Origin: Sialis fuliginosa
Lineage: Eukaryota > Arthropoda > Insecta > Megaloptera > Sialidae
Assembly (NCBI GenBank): GCA_961205875.1
Contig: OY540819.1
Location: 4,156,501 to 4,220,500 of the forward strand
Direction: 5' to 3'
Length of the DNA: 64,000 bases
Shown here: piece by piece, positions 1 to 11,355 of the stretch
How positions within the stretch are numbered: the first letter of the stretch is position 1
Layout of the letters: every line of letters starts with the position of its first letter
Translations under genes and position numbers: made by a program
Notes under the pieces: model-generated
The model's input: the letters and a program-made list of their open reading frames with translations, nothing else
Told to the model about the DNA's origin: nothing
Databases searched by the model: none

Positions 1-952
1 TTTTTATGGAAAAGATGTAAACGTGTTTCTGATTTTTAATATTAATTAACATTTTGTTTTTATATTATGCTGAATATAAAAATTAAGCTATTTGTAAATA
101 TATAATAATTTTTTTTTCGAAACAGTTATTTATACTTTGAAGCTTTTGCGATATCATAATTTAATTTTTACTTATTTTATTGATTGTATTAAGAGTAATT
201 TGGATCAAACAATTAATTCTAGACCTCTTAAAAAAAATTCATATTATATAAAATTACCCATTTAATTAAAAATAACTTTTGATACCTAACCACTAAATAA
301 TTTATAAAGCAGTAAATAATTTATTTAATTTGTTTGTCTATTTCAAGATTTTAATAAAATATTCAATATAGAAACATTTTAAAAGATTTTCTAAACGGAA
401 ACCGAAAAGTAAATGTAAGAAAAATATTTTCATACATTTTCCCTGAAAGAAATGGTTAAACAAACATCGTCTATTTAATTTGATATAAAAATAATATTTT
501 TTTATTTTCCTTGGCGATTTGCATATGTGATAATTCCATGGATTTTAATTTTTGATGAAATGTTTTATCCCAACCTGAATATTATTTCATTAAAAATTTA
601 ATTGAAAATCTAAAATTTCGTTGAAATTTTAATAAATTGTTAATTCATAGAAAACGTTAAAAGAGAAAATGAAAATAGTGAAATTATAAATATATAATAT
701 AATTACGTAATTTTTGAAATTTAAACTATTAAAAGTACATATCCAGCTCATTTTATTTTATATGAGTTCTAGAATAATGTTATATTTTATAAATAATTTA
801 AAATTGTGTATACCTTACGCCTTACATTATTATACAAAACAAATATCTTGAAAAAAGTGGATAGAATATTAATAATATATTAACATTACGCCAAAACCTT
901 TTCAGATCGCCCTTTTAGCCCATTTCATTTGCAAATATATTCACACATATTA
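1..952. other. AT-rich stretch, nothing recognised
   Basis: Highly AT-rich DNA with short homopolymer and TA-rich runs. I see no open frame of coding character, no terminal inverted repeat and no tandem array. It ends at the TATA flank of the foldback element that follows. Confidence 0.6.
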
Positions 953-2132
953 TATAGTTGAGGCGTTTATTTTGAATGTGGCCTAAGTCCATTTTCCACT
1001 TTTTTTTAGTTAACTGTAGTAACGTGTAGAATTAGAAGTAATCTATCATAAATAACAATTTTTGATTAAATATATTCAAAGGAAAAAATTTGTTTGAACA
1101 CGTTAATTTTCACACTTAATTTAAAGTTAAAAACTTTATTTTGAAAGTGGCCTAAGTCCACTTCAGTATTGATAATGTTGTTAATTTATCACAATGGCTT
1201 GAAAACTAAACCTTTTTACGAAAAATGTTGGGTACAAAAGTTTTAGGATTTAGCTAGGCAAACCTAATGAAGGTAATAATTTTGACCTTGAGTGGAGGTT
1301 TTAAGGTCATTTTGGGGTCAACCAATTTTTTTTAAATGAAAACTTAGTTATTTTTTTGCAAAAAATGAAGTTTAAAAAAATAATTTTTTTATAATTTCAT
1401 AATTTTTTAAATCAAAAATAATTTTTTTTAATGTAACAAAATAAAAAAAAATGTTAAAATTAAAATTTTTATAAATTTTTTCAGACAAAAGTTGTTTCTT
1501 TTTTTTGCAAAATACGAACTTAAAAATAAATAAATAGGTTTCGTTTGAAAAAAATTTGCTGACCTCAAAATGACCTTCAAACCTCCACTCAAGGTCAAAA
1601 TTGTTACCTCCATTGATTTTGTCCCTCTAAATCCTGAAACTTTTATACCAAATATTTTCCTTAAAAATCCATAAATTTCCCTATACACTTAAAGTAATCT
1701 CATAGTTTTCCATATATTAATAATCTCAAGAATAAAAAATCACTCTGTATACATTCTTAGATTTCCTGAATTTTATATATTTTTTAAGAGTTATAAAGAA
1801 ATAATATAAATTAAAGTGAGTGGTTTCTTTTTAAATTTGAAGCATTTTATGTTACAACAAATGGACTTGAGTTCTTTTCAATTTATAACAAATGTAATTG
1901 TTGATTTTGAAAGTGGCCTAAGTCCATTTGTGGTAAAAAACACATATTATTCATTTAATATTTGGGGTTATTTTAATAGTAATTGTAAATTTAACTCTTA
2001 TAGAAACACGTAATGTGGCACATTGATATCTTACACGTATATTTTTAATTTTATTGAAATGCAAACCCTTAAATATCTCAGTTTAAACATAAGTAGACTT
2101 AGGCCACTTTCAAAATAAATGCCTCAGTTATA
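953..2132. mobile_element. Non-autonomous foldback DNA transposon, family A copy 1
   Basis: The ends form an inverted repeat: TATAGTTGAGGCGTTTATTT at the left and its imperfect complement (ending GCCTCAGTTATA) at the right, flanked by TA-rich sequence compatible with a TA target duplication. The motif GGCCTAAGTCC, or its complement, recurs at 980-990, 1149-1159, 1915-1925 and 2096-2105, with a variant at 1863-1871. The centre is a second inverted repeat: about 1215-1345 (a TTGACCTTGAGTGGAGG segment) pairs with about 1545-1680. There is no transposase; the 86-codon minus-strand frame (1428-1688) and the plus-strand frame (1816-2013) are by-products of the repeat. A second copy lies inverted at 11356-12629. 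Multiple internal copies of a terminal motif suggest transposase-binding sites. Tc1/mariner-like is the best guess from the TA flank, but the superfamily is uncertain. Confidence 0.75.
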
Positions 2133-2654
2133 CATCTACAAGCATAAACATACGACAATGTCAGAAATAACATGATATAGTTAATACGAAATATGATTAA
2201 GAAGAAAAGCTTAAAACATTTATTAAGTTATTACGTTATTAGTTATCCTTAATACGTGTTATTTCGCTTAAATCTGTTATATGATTTATTATACAGTATG
2301 TGTATATAAAAAGTAGAAATAAAAACAACTAACATAAATTAATTGCTATTAAAAAATACATTTTTTCAGATATTGAGATAAATTTGAAATTATAGAATCT
2401 TCTAAATTGGTAAATTTGCGTTTCAATGAAAACAATTGAAATCAAAATTTCAATATTTAGTTAAATAAATTTGGAAACTAATATAACAATATTATTTACT
2501 TAACTATTGTTTACACTGTATTAAATATTTAAACTATCTCTATAATCATATTTACACGACCGTATTGTAAACATTACAACACCAAAATTATTTATTAAGC
2601 ATAAAACAAATAAAACAAGATAGAACTGCAGTATTTCTAATTAATTAAAATGTA
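2133..2654. other. AT-rich spacer, nothing recognised
   Basis: Unstructured AT-rich sequence between the foldback element and a less AT-rich island. No repeat or coding signal seen. Confidence 0.5.
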
Positions 2655-2975
2655 ATATTGACCTACGTGCAAAAGCCCATTTAGAGAAACATGGCGTTTG
2701 ACTATCTCACACTCTAATCTTCCAGCATTACCCCGATTACATACGGTATAGAGTTTAGACTGTTCCTTGAAATAACCACATTATAATACCGAGTAAAACT
2801 TAGGTTATTGTATATGCCTTGCACCTGTTCAACCGAGATTTGCTTTGTTTGCTAGTTCAGCAGAGATGTAAGCAATACAGAGGTAATCCTGAACACCTAT
2901 AGTGACCTACAAACGGGTTCCGAACACCTGCCCTCTTAGGTTTTAAGTTTACCTCAGCGCTACTTTAGATATAAG
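2655..2975. promoter_or_regulatory. Less AT-rich island, possible regulatory DNA
   Basis: The base composition is visibly more balanced than the flanks over about 300 bp, with no open frame. Short motifs resembling known binding sites occur: two AACACCT blocks (2897-2903 and 2922-2928, the complement of a T-box half site AGGTGT), a CACCTG E-box near 2823, and GTAATCC near 2884. Such motifs are short and could arise by chance. The call rests mainly on composition. It could equally be an old degraded repeat. Confidence 0.2.
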
Positions 2976-4181
2976 CTCTTTTATTATGTTTTCTGTAATA
3001 TGCTTTGTATTGCAAAAGAGAACAGTTGTCGAAGTGTGCTGTGTTTTGTTTTATTTTTCTGTGATACCAAATACTGTCCATTCATGTTGAAAATTGGAAA
3101 TCGCAGACTGTGATTGTTATGGAAACTAGCTGCCGTTGGTGGAGTGAATTAAAATATCCAAATAAAAAGGAATTTTATTGTAATATGTAAAATAGATAGA
3201 AATTTTATTTGCTTCTAGGTTATTTTATTTGGACTGTATATTAGTGTATATTGTAAAAGAAAATTTGTTTGTTTTTCAATATACCCATGGAAGACAGGGA
3301 CATGACAATAACCCCAATTATTGCTTATGTTAACATATTTCTATGTAAACTTGAAAAAATTGAAATATTTTTTAGAATGACACATTGAGGTTCAGCTAAA
3401 AAATTATAAAATTAACAAAAATTGTCGTTGAAGAAATTATTTTAATTAAATCGAATTTATAATAAAAATTTACAAAAAAGCACAATAATTTTTAAATTTG
3501 CTGCGCGATACTTTGAAAATATTTTTATATTTTTGTTTCTCCAAGAATTGTTTATCAAGAAATTTTCATTTTCCAATAACATTTATTCCATTTGTTGGAG
3601 TTTATTTTATACATCCAATAAATTTTGTTTCTGAACTTTTGAGGAAATATATTTTATTTCATTATTTTCTTCTGGTAGGTACTAAAATAAATCTAAAGTT
3701 TCGAAATGGAAAATAATTAATTCAATAATTAATTTAAAAAAAAAAATTATAGAGCTATTGATTTTATAGATAGTTATTCAGTAAATTGATTGTGAAAATT
3801 AATTAATATATGAGTGTTTATAGTATGAAAAATTATGTTACTTATTGTTAGAGATATAAATATTATTTCAGATATTTACCTACAAATATTTGCTCACCTG
3901 TTAAAATTACGATCTAAAACTACCAGTTTGAAATTTCGTCCTCAATAAATTACATAATATAGCATATACCTACTAAGAATATTAATGAAATAAATACAAT
4001 TGAAAAAATTTACAAGGAAAAGAATCAAATTGATATCTAAATTGAGTAATGTTTGAGAACCACTGGTCTGAAATAATATGAACACAATACATACATTAAT
4101 ATTCCACACTATGCATTTTTCACATCAGTGTTATTTAATATCACATTTAATACCTTCGGAAAATACAATAACTAGTAAAAT
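2976..4181. other. AT-rich spacer with a solo hAT-like end
   Basis: Mostly AT-rich and featureless. The 72-codon frame at 3498-3716 is Phe/Ile-rich and looks like a chance frame. At 4052-4065 the sequence TTTGAGAACCACTG resembles the right end of Charlie-like hAT elements (complement CAGTGGTTCTCAAA). No matching left end was found. Confidence 0.45.
4052..4065 (-). mobile_element. Solo hAT-like terminal motif
   Basis: Read on the minus strand this is CAGTGGTTCTCAAA, the usual start of Charlie/Blackjack-type hAT transposons. Similar ends lie at 49850-49863 and 60069-60130. Only the tip is recognisable, so it may be a remnant or coincidence. Confidence 0.35.
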
Positions 4182-4412
4182 ATATACACTGGAATCCCAA
4201 AAGTGCCAAAATTCGGCAAAAACAAGTTGATTTATAATACACCGTTTTGAAGGGATAAATACGCCCGTTAAATATTTATAAATTGAATATAAACTTCCGG
4301 GCGCTAATACTGGGAAATGATTTAGGGGTGAGTAGAGCCGCCATAAATTTTCATTAAGCGTAATGTTTGTGTGTATTTAGTGAAGATCAAACGCAATTAG
4401 ATGCATCTTCTA
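4182..4412. promoter_or_regulatory. Candidate conserved non-coding element (first of a duplicated pair)
   Basis: A balanced-composition block without an open frame. It contains GCCATAAA (4340-4347, a caudal/Abd-B type site), TTCATTAAG, and the block GATCAAACGCAATTAGATGC (4385-4404), which joins a TCF-like ATCAAA, a homeodomain CAATTA and an ATGCAT. A closely similar block with nearly the same spacing recurs at 5829-5893. The motif resemblances are established site types; the regulatory role is inference. A diverged interspersed repeat is the main alternative. Confidence 0.3.
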
Positions 4413-4615
4413 TGTATCGGGACATTTGGAAACACCGTAAAGTTTTCTGTGAATTTTGAATACTATTTAGTATTTAGGTTTTATTTTTTTGATTCAGGTA
4501 TGAATATATTATATAATGATATATTAATAATGAATCAATTTACTTCTTGCTACTTACATACTCTATATTTTATATAGGTACTATAAATAATATTATTTCG
4601 AGTTTAACAATGTAG

Positions 4616-5424
4616 AAAAAACATCTGCCAAGTAAATGCACAGTGCTTCCTCGTGCTAAATTCACTAAAACCGATAGTATTCAGATAAATTGCCTGTCAT
4701 TGGTTAACCATTTAATTTTTATACAAATTTTACTAAAAAATCTTAGTTCGAAATTTTTCTTAAAACGCACCTGAATATTTTTTCATATATTTTTAATTTT
4801 TTGACAATTTCAATCTAAATCTAAATTTATGCAAATGTCAAAATGACATTTAAAACGCCAAAATGACATTTAAAACGTCAAAATGACATTGAAAACGTCT
4901 AAATGACATTTAATATATCCAATCAAATATCAATTTAGAAAAACAAAACACGAATTTTTAAAATAAATTGAGATAAATCTTTGTAAGGGAATATTTTACA
5001 ACAAACGTAGTAGACCCATATTATAGGAAATTTAATGCTCTGCAAAAAATATTCTATAAAATTTTCTCGTAACATGTGTCGTTATTGAGATATCTTGAAA
5101 AAAGAAATATTTTGGGGTGTCACCCCTCCCCCTTACACACGATTTTCATAATTGAAATGGGACCGTCCTCAAACCAAACCCAACCATCCGACCAAGTTTC
5201 AATAATATCAGTTGAGTGGTTCATGAGTTATGCGTGTGACAAGGATTCAGGGGACAGACGGACGGACACACGGACAGACAGACAGACACGGAACGAAAAG
5301 TGTTTGCCTTGACGTGAAACGGATAAATCAATTTAAAATTTTGAAATCGGAGAACTTTTTTTTTGTCTCAATCTGAAACGATCACATAGCTTCTCGTATC
5401 TTCGATATTGCTAGGAAGCAAAAT
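4616..5424 (-). mobile_element. Interspersed repeat, family F copy 1
   Basis: Read on the minus strand it begins TTTTGCTTCCTAGCAATATC and passes a run rich in GTCTGTCTGTC, then a block around 5190-5240 whose complement reads like ACTCATGAACCACTNAAC. It ends near a GTGCATTTACTTGGC segment at about 4630. The same landmarks occur in the same order at 38991-39536. The start is shared with 61217-61985. This copy is about 260 bp longer than the 39-kb copy because of an extra segment, about 4790-5020, that holds a 20-bp tandem array. The 78-codon frame at 5076-5312 lies in the GGAC/CAGA-rich part and is not a gene. The superfamily is not identified. Confidence 0.65.
4837..4916. repeat. Four-copy 20-bp tandem repeat
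   Basis: Unit GTCAAAATGACATTTAAAAC at 4837-4856, with single-base variants at 4857, 4877 and 4897. Each unit contains a TGTCA...TGACA dyad (TGTCAAAATGACA at the left edge). It lies in a segment present in this copy of family F but missing from the 39-kb copy. Confidence 0.9.
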
Positions 5425-6336
5425 CTAGATTTACAAAGTTGATATTACTGAATCAAACAGGTACCTATGTGTTAATGTCACTAATTCATCAGTAAAATGT
5501 TACTGAATGAATCTGTACGAATTTTATAATTTTTATTGGTTCTGTCAGTGACAGTTAAAGGAAGAATTATTCTCAAGCACTTATAATAAATTTTTAATAC
5601 ATACATATGTCTACTTTAAGAATTGAATAAAAACAACTGAAACTTTACTATAAATTTAACATTTTAACGTTTTCATTTGTATCAGAATATAATTGTCACG
5701 GTGTAAGTCATTCACGAAAAATCTCTCATTTATAAATTCTATAAGCATTAATGCATTAATCTATTATTTTATTATCATTTCTAGATAAACCCATAACATT
5801 ATATTATAATGTGACATACGACAATAAACATACATTTTCATTAAACCTAACATTCGACAATCTATTCAAGATCAAACACAATTAAATGCATCTCTGGGTA
5901 AAACCAATATCGCAAGAATGGTTCCATTTACTCTGTCGTTGAATATTGGGATTTATTTCATGAAGCAAATGCAACAACGTTGGGCAGGCTGTGAGAGTAA
6001 CCGATACTCTCTGCACATTAAGAGCACTACAGTGCGCTGTTGTGCAGGGGTGGCATTATTTGGGGTTCAAATGTATTCTTAATGATATATAGTTCAAATA
6101 AGGTTCTTAGTTATATATGGATTAATATTTTTCCATGAAAGGTCGACATTATTAAGGGGGGAGAGGGTTATTTTTGGCATTAAAAACGAAAACAATTATT
6201 TCTTTTGATTATTAACCAAAAATCAATTTAAATCAATGCACCCAGATTTGGATGCATTTCATTACTTACTCTATAAAACATTAATATTAATTAGTTGTAC
6301 TAAATGTTGTATCATTGCGAAGGATAAGTAAATAAT
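5425..6336. other. Spacer with duplicated non-coding block
   Basis: AT-rich apart from 5829-6060, which is more balanced and includes the second copy of the 4342-4408 block, followed by an unrecognised segment with GGGCAGGCTGTGAGAG and a TGCACA...TGTGCA-like dyad near 6013-6045. No coding frame seen. The TSD of the next element is at 6329-6336. Confidence 0.4.
5829..5893. promoter_or_regulatory. Second copy of duplicated candidate non-coding element
   Basis: Aligns with 4342-4408. CATACATTTTCATTAA matches CATAAATTTTCATTAA. About 40 bp later, AAGATCAAACACAATTAAAT matches AAGATCAAACGCAATTAGAT, followed by GCATCT in both. The spacing differs by only two bases. Conserved site order with diverged spacer is what a duplicated enhancer module would show, but an old repeat would look the same. 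Confidence 0.3.
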
Positions 6337-6624
6337 TAGAGATTGGAAAAATAGTTGTTATTTTCTATGAAATAGTTACTAGTTGAATTTTTTTTCGGAA
6401 AGTAGTTGGTAAATAGCTTTTTTACGATTTGATAATAATTAGTACAAACGAAGCAGTAAAAAGTGTCGCAAATAGTTTTAAAATAGTTGGAAAGGTAGTT
6501 GCAAATAGTTTATTTCAAATCGTGTTCAATCATCCAGTTTTCTAAAAACGGTGGAGATATATAATAAAAATTACAATAAATGCATTTTTACGCAATAGTT
6601 GAAAAACTATTTTTCCAAACTCTA
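6337..6624. mobile_element. hAT-type MITE, family H copy 1 (288 bp)
   Basis: Terminal inverted repeat TAGAGATTGGAAAAATAGTT at the left; the right end is the complement of TAGAGTTTGGAAAAATAG. It is flanked by an exact 8-bp duplication TAAATAAT (6329-6336 and 6625-6632), as expected for hAT integration. The interior repeats the word AATAGTT several times. No coding frame. An inverted copy with its own 8-bp duplication lies at 24315-24603. Confidence 0.9.
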
Positions 6625-7235
6625 TAAATAATATTTAAATTTTTTTAAATAAAGCTTCTATACTTCTATCATTTATCGATAGTTCATAAAAAAAATGGTA
6701 GGTACACCATAGGTTTCGTTAATAATTTAAACTGCTCAGTGAATACTTGGTGCATGGAAGAAAACAAGTAAAAACTAACTCACTCTTTTTGCTTACAATT
6801 AGTTTTGTTCTATACAGTTTCATTGTCAATTTTTAAAGGTATGGTTAAAACCGATATTAAATTCAATTTTCATAATAATATATTTTGAAGTTCTTTCAAA
6901 AAGTTTTAAATGTCAATTCCTAGATAACTACATGTTTCCTCTAGGTACCCAAATAAATTTCAATGCATTCTATAGCCAATACTGGATAATGTTTGCTTGT
7001 ACAGTATATACATTATACATATGTGTATGCTATCTGCAATATTAATGTCGGATTGAACATTGTTTAGTTGTTATATTAATTGTCTGTTAATTTATATAGA
7101 GTTACTAATGGTATTGTTTTAAATAACTGTTTTATTTATAGCAATATCAATTAAATATATTGAGTGCTGACAAATTTTGTTGTTTGTTTCCATTTTTAAG
7201 TACTTATAAGATAATTTTTTAAACAAAATTATAAT
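6625..7235. other. AT-rich spacer, nothing recognised
   Basis: No repeat end, open frame or tandem array seen. It includes the right-hand TSD of the preceding MITE at its start. Confidence 0.5.
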
Positions 7236-7603
7236 CTTAGATAAGGAAATACTATGGATACATAAAAACCAATGCTAGTCCATATATTATGAAATTGTTA
7301 TCAAAATTTTACGGCGACCATCTTTTTTAAATGTCACTTTCGTCATTTCCATGCATATTATTACAGAAAATTTATAATATGCAAATATGCTTTAAATCAG
7401 TTCAGAATAGACGTTTATCTGTTTATCAATTATCACTTAAATACTTTTAGAGACAAAATAAAACATTTTTTATTAATTAATTTTATATTTCAAAACAATT
7501 GATATTTATTTTAAAATCTGAAAGATACGCCGATGATTTGTGGAGCGATATGGTAATAACGCTAAGTAATGTGTTATTTGTTCTATATCTTTCTTTGTCT
7601 AAA
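7236..7603. mobile_element. hAT-like MITE, family I copy 1
   Basis: Starts CTTAGATAAGGAAATAC and ends with an imperfect complement (TTTCTTTGTCTAAA). The body shares blocks such as GATACATAAAAACCAATGCT, a segment around ACAATTGATATTTATT, and CGCTAAGTAATGTGTTATTT with 54210-54627, where an exact 8-bp target duplication is preserved. The duplication is not recognisable at this copy, so it is older or has mutated ends. The 64-codon minus-strand frame at 7483-7677 lies mostly inside it and is not a gene. Confidence 0.75.
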
Positions 7604-8035
7604 ATCACGGTTAGAAATTCATCCGCTTTGTTACCACTGTTCAAAACCCGTAATTGATTTTGCTTTATACAACCCACAATTTTATTTATAAATAAAATTA
7701 AACATACATAATTTTACATAATGTTAAGAGCTCTTGAAATAAATAAAAAACACACATACACTTGCATATAAAAAAAGATCGAATTCAACAAGCAAAAAGT
7801 ATAAACGCTATCAATATTTCATGTTTTGAACGCCGAACCCCCTGCCCCCTCTCGCGGGGGCCCAGGGCTTTTAGACGATCCATTTCCCTGCAGATACAAA
7901 TCTTGTTCGTTCACTTCTTCAAATGCACATATTTCTACGCGCGCCGGAAGACGGGTCTCTTGTTTGCGGACGCCCCCCCACTACCCTACTTGCGTATGGG
8001 GAATTTTTTCTTCTGGCAAGGGTAAATAGTGATAG
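7604..8035. other. GC-rich patch, probable transposon fragment
   Basis: From about 7830 to 8025 the sequence is far more GC-rich than anything nearby, with CCCCCT/CGCGGGGG able to form a small hairpin (7847-7860). Two overlapping frames (7762-8025 and 7826-8029) are low-complexity, rich in Pro, Arg and Cys, with no recognisable domain. C-rich patches of this kind occur near the ends of some insect DNA transposons, but no matching inverted end was found. A short exon cannot be excluded. Confidence 0.3.
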
Positions 8036-10400
8036 ATTGTTCTGTAAGTAAAAGGACATATGGATAAGGGATTAAGTTAGGTTTTGAATGAATCATATGT
8101 ATGTATGTATGTGATACAGATTGGTTGAGATTTTTTTTATGTGTGCTTGACAGGGTTGGGTAAATTTTTATTATGATACATTATGCTCTCATCATAAGTT
8201 AAGTTCAAAAATATGCTATTTAAAAACAATCAGGTTGCTTATAGATTTTCTCGCAAGCAAAAGTAGACCGATGTCTATGGATTTTAGCGTTTTTATTTCT
8301 ATATACACACGAAATTCATTGATAATATAGAATACGTAATTCAATACTCTGTTTCGGTTTGCTTATTAAGGAGGACAAATTCTTAGGAATGATAGATGAA
8401 AATACAAAGCATCAAAATATATTTTAAAGAAAACTTGATAGAAAATAATGATATGTTAAATCAAAATCCAACTACATTGTATTATTAGATAATACTTACA
8501 TAATATACATTTTTGACTTTTCATATTATCTGTATAAATTTTAATAAATCATGTATTTACCCAAAAATAAATTTCTATATATTTGCAGTGAAAAGACACT
8601 TTTCTAATACATGGCTTCAGGCTTTGTGCCTCTTATATATTTTCTCATTTTTTACAAAACTTCTTAGAAATAATGAAATATGGGAAAAATACTAAAAATA
8701 TATTTTGTAGAGTTCTTTTTCGCGCACATAAAAATATTTTATTTTGTATATATATAAGTGTTTTTATATACATATGTAAGGTACTGGCACCAGTTTTTGA
8801 TCATTCCCTGGTGTTGGATTTTTATTTTATTACTCAATCATAATTTGTAGACACTTAACAATAAAACAGCTTAATTTGATGACATTCAGCCAATGGGTGT
8901 CAAAGTGGTGGACATTTAATCTAATTATTAGTGCAATTTATTTATTAATTATTATATTATTTTGGAATCTGCTTTACAGTATTTCAAATTATAATATTTT
9001 TTTATTTTAAAACTTTTGTGCCGTTGTAGTACTTATCATTTTGTAATCATTAGTAAGTGTCCATCACAGGGTGCCCGTTACTGGTTTTATTTTATCCATT
9101 ACTGGAGAAAAAAATATAAACAAAATAAAAGGCTATAATTTAAAAAAACTACATTTCCAGACTTTGGTAATTTAAATTGTATTGATTTAATAAAGAGGTA
9201 TTTGTTTTATTAGTAACATGCGATCATGATAATTACAACAGTAAACTTTGCTCTTAAATGGGACAAGACAGTCATTAAATAAAAACATTTCATTTTGTTG
9301 TTTTTCATTTTAATACATTTTTTTGGTTAAGAAAATTAAATTTAACATTATAAGAATCTATTTCAGCCTACGGCGGCCCCTTCTTACTAAAGATATAATT
9401 TTAGGAACACTAAGTTTAGAATTGTTTATGGAAATAATTTAAATAAAATCACGAAATTCAATTTCAACAAAATAATAAAATTAAAAAAAAAACTGAGCAA
9501 TCCCGTTTTTCATTGCAATGAATATTAACATTTGGAGTAATTCTTGTGATTTGCAAGCGCACGCCATCTTCTGATTCTGTATTTAATTTTTTAGTAGGTA
9601 TACATATATAAAGAAAAATCTCTCCCAGATATCCGATGATATAAACGGAATCAAGTATTATCAAGTATATATATCTTATAGCTCGTTTAACAATATCAGG
9701 AAATTCATTTAATTTGAAATTTGAAACCCAAAGTTTAGAATTTCAACTCAAAAAATTGTCTATATTGTGAATCAATTGATTTATCAATGTATTGTTCTCT
9801 TTCATCAACAAACAATTACTAAATAATTTAACAAGAAGATTTTGAATCCAAGCCATTAAAAATAAGTAATATTGATTCTCAAAATGCGAATTTATCTGAA
9901 ATACAAACCTTAAAAAAAAATCAAAATTAAATTTTAGTATGTTAAAAATAAACATTTTTCATTAGCCTATAATAGTTGACGTATTCATAACTAATATTGA
10001 AGTTAGGTTACTAATGATAACGAAATTTTTTTAGATTGTTCCAGTTTTTGACATTAAAAGTAAAAAAAAAAACTTAGATTCTATCATAGCTTCACTAATT
10101 CAAGTAGTGAATAGTCACTTATTATAGTGGTATACTTTTAACTATTTATTCACTATGAATTAGTTATTTCTCGCTAATTCAGTTTTAGAAAGTTCCCTGA
10201 AGTATTTTATGTAGTCTAAATAAATTTTGTCTGTTAGTAAAAGTATCGTTTTAAGCAATTAAAGTAATTAATCACTTTGGATTCTGAATGGTTATAAGCA
10301 AGTAGACCAATTCATCGTTATTTCTATTTTACAGCAAAGACCAGATAACAAAGTTAACATCAGAAGATACCAAAACCGTATTGAATTCAAATTGAACATT
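8036..10400. other. AT-rich spacer with one microsatellite
   Basis: The only clear structure is (ATGT)4 at 8097-8112. The 60- to 70-codon frames in this interval are Phe/Ile/Asn-rich and look like chance frames. No transposon ends were recognised. Confidence 0.45.
8097..8112. repeat. (ATGT)4 microsatellite
   Basis: Four uninterrupted ATGT units. Confidence 0.95.
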
Positions 10401-10640
10401 TCACAAATTAAATAACCGCCAAAATAAAATTTACCGCCAGTGTGTATTTAAGAGACAATTGTAATCCCAGTGGACTGATGACTCACTCCCAATAACCGCT
10501 CCGGCACTTATTCCGGCCGGCTCCGGGGGAAGTCCGGGGTTGTATCGTCGTAAATTTCCTTGCTATCGATTTCCCATTTGAGATCATGTTAACTCGGCCA
10601 GACTAAACTTTACTACCGGAATTATAAAACGCCATGTTTC
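10401..10640. promoter_or_regulatory. GC-richer island, candidate regulatory element
   Basis: A patch with CCGGCCGGCTCCGGGGG at its centre, surrounded by AT-rich DNA. Site-like words include TAATCCC (10462-10468, K50 homeodomain type), TGACTCA (10479-10485, AP-1 type), TATCGATTT and two ACCGCCA repeats. No open frame and no inverted ends. Regulatory function is inferred from composition and motif density only. Confidence 0.25.
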
Positions 10641-10969
10641 TTATCATATAGAATTACTTATGTTGTGAAAAGAATGTCTGTTTTTTCGCCTTACTTTTTG
10701 CTCTTAATATATGTCCGACTGTATTTTATATGTATTATCGTTTGCTGAGCTTTCGGTTTTATAGCTTATTTTATACAGTTTAATGTTTTTGTTTTAAGAT
10801 AAAAATGTTTTTATATGCTTTAAAGGTTTTCAAGATTTGATTATCTGTTATGTGAGATTTGAGGGTTTTTTGGTCATAAAATTTTACTTAACCTTCTTAG
10901 TGAAATTTATTTAAAAAGGTTTTAACCCGGAAAATTTCTACTTCAGAAAAACATTTTTCATCACTGTCA
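10641..10969. other. AT-rich spacer, nothing recognised
   Basis: No structure seen. Confidence 0.5.
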
Positions 10970-11205
10970 ATATCAATTCAATCATATTTTTAAACTAAAA
11001 ATCCGTCGACAAAAATCAAATCCGACCACCCGTTCAAAAGTTGTGGCCATTTTTCTCCAAAAATTAAAAAAAACTAAAACTTTGAGAGACTATATCTCGG
11101 GAACGGTTTGAGATATAGATCTGCGGTTTGAAAATTTAAACTTTTCACGCCATCTTCTATACAATAAATATACTTTAAACGAAATCAAAAATTCTAAATT
11201 TTGGG
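10970..11205. repeat. Partial repeat related to the 61-kb foldback
   Basis: Landmarks CCCGTTCAAAAGTTGTGGCC, TATCTCGGGAACGGTTTGAG and GATCTGCGGTTT occur in the same order and spacing as in 61765-61880 (CCCGTTCAAAAGTTACGGC, TATCTCGAAAACGGTTTGAG, GACTTGCGGTTT). Only one arm is present here and no terminal repeats were identified, so it is a fragment. Confidence 0.7.
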
Positions 11206-11355
11206 GAGGATTCGATAAGCCCATTGTTAAAACGGTTTTTACCTACTTATTTATTTTTATGAAACATTTTGACAAAATATGCTTCCCTTATTAAAAATTT
11301 CACGCTTCGCCACTTATCTTAATCCATCTTGCATTCATGTGAACTATTTATATTG

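Noticed and set aside
1428..1688. 86-codon minus frame inside the first foldback element
   Set aside because: It follows the inverted repeat of family A, and its counterpart in the second copy (11799-12023) is not conserved as protein.
5076..5312. 78-codon frame containing an Asp-Arg-Thr repeat
   Set aside because: Translation of the GACGGACACACGGACAGACA-type simple repeat within family F.
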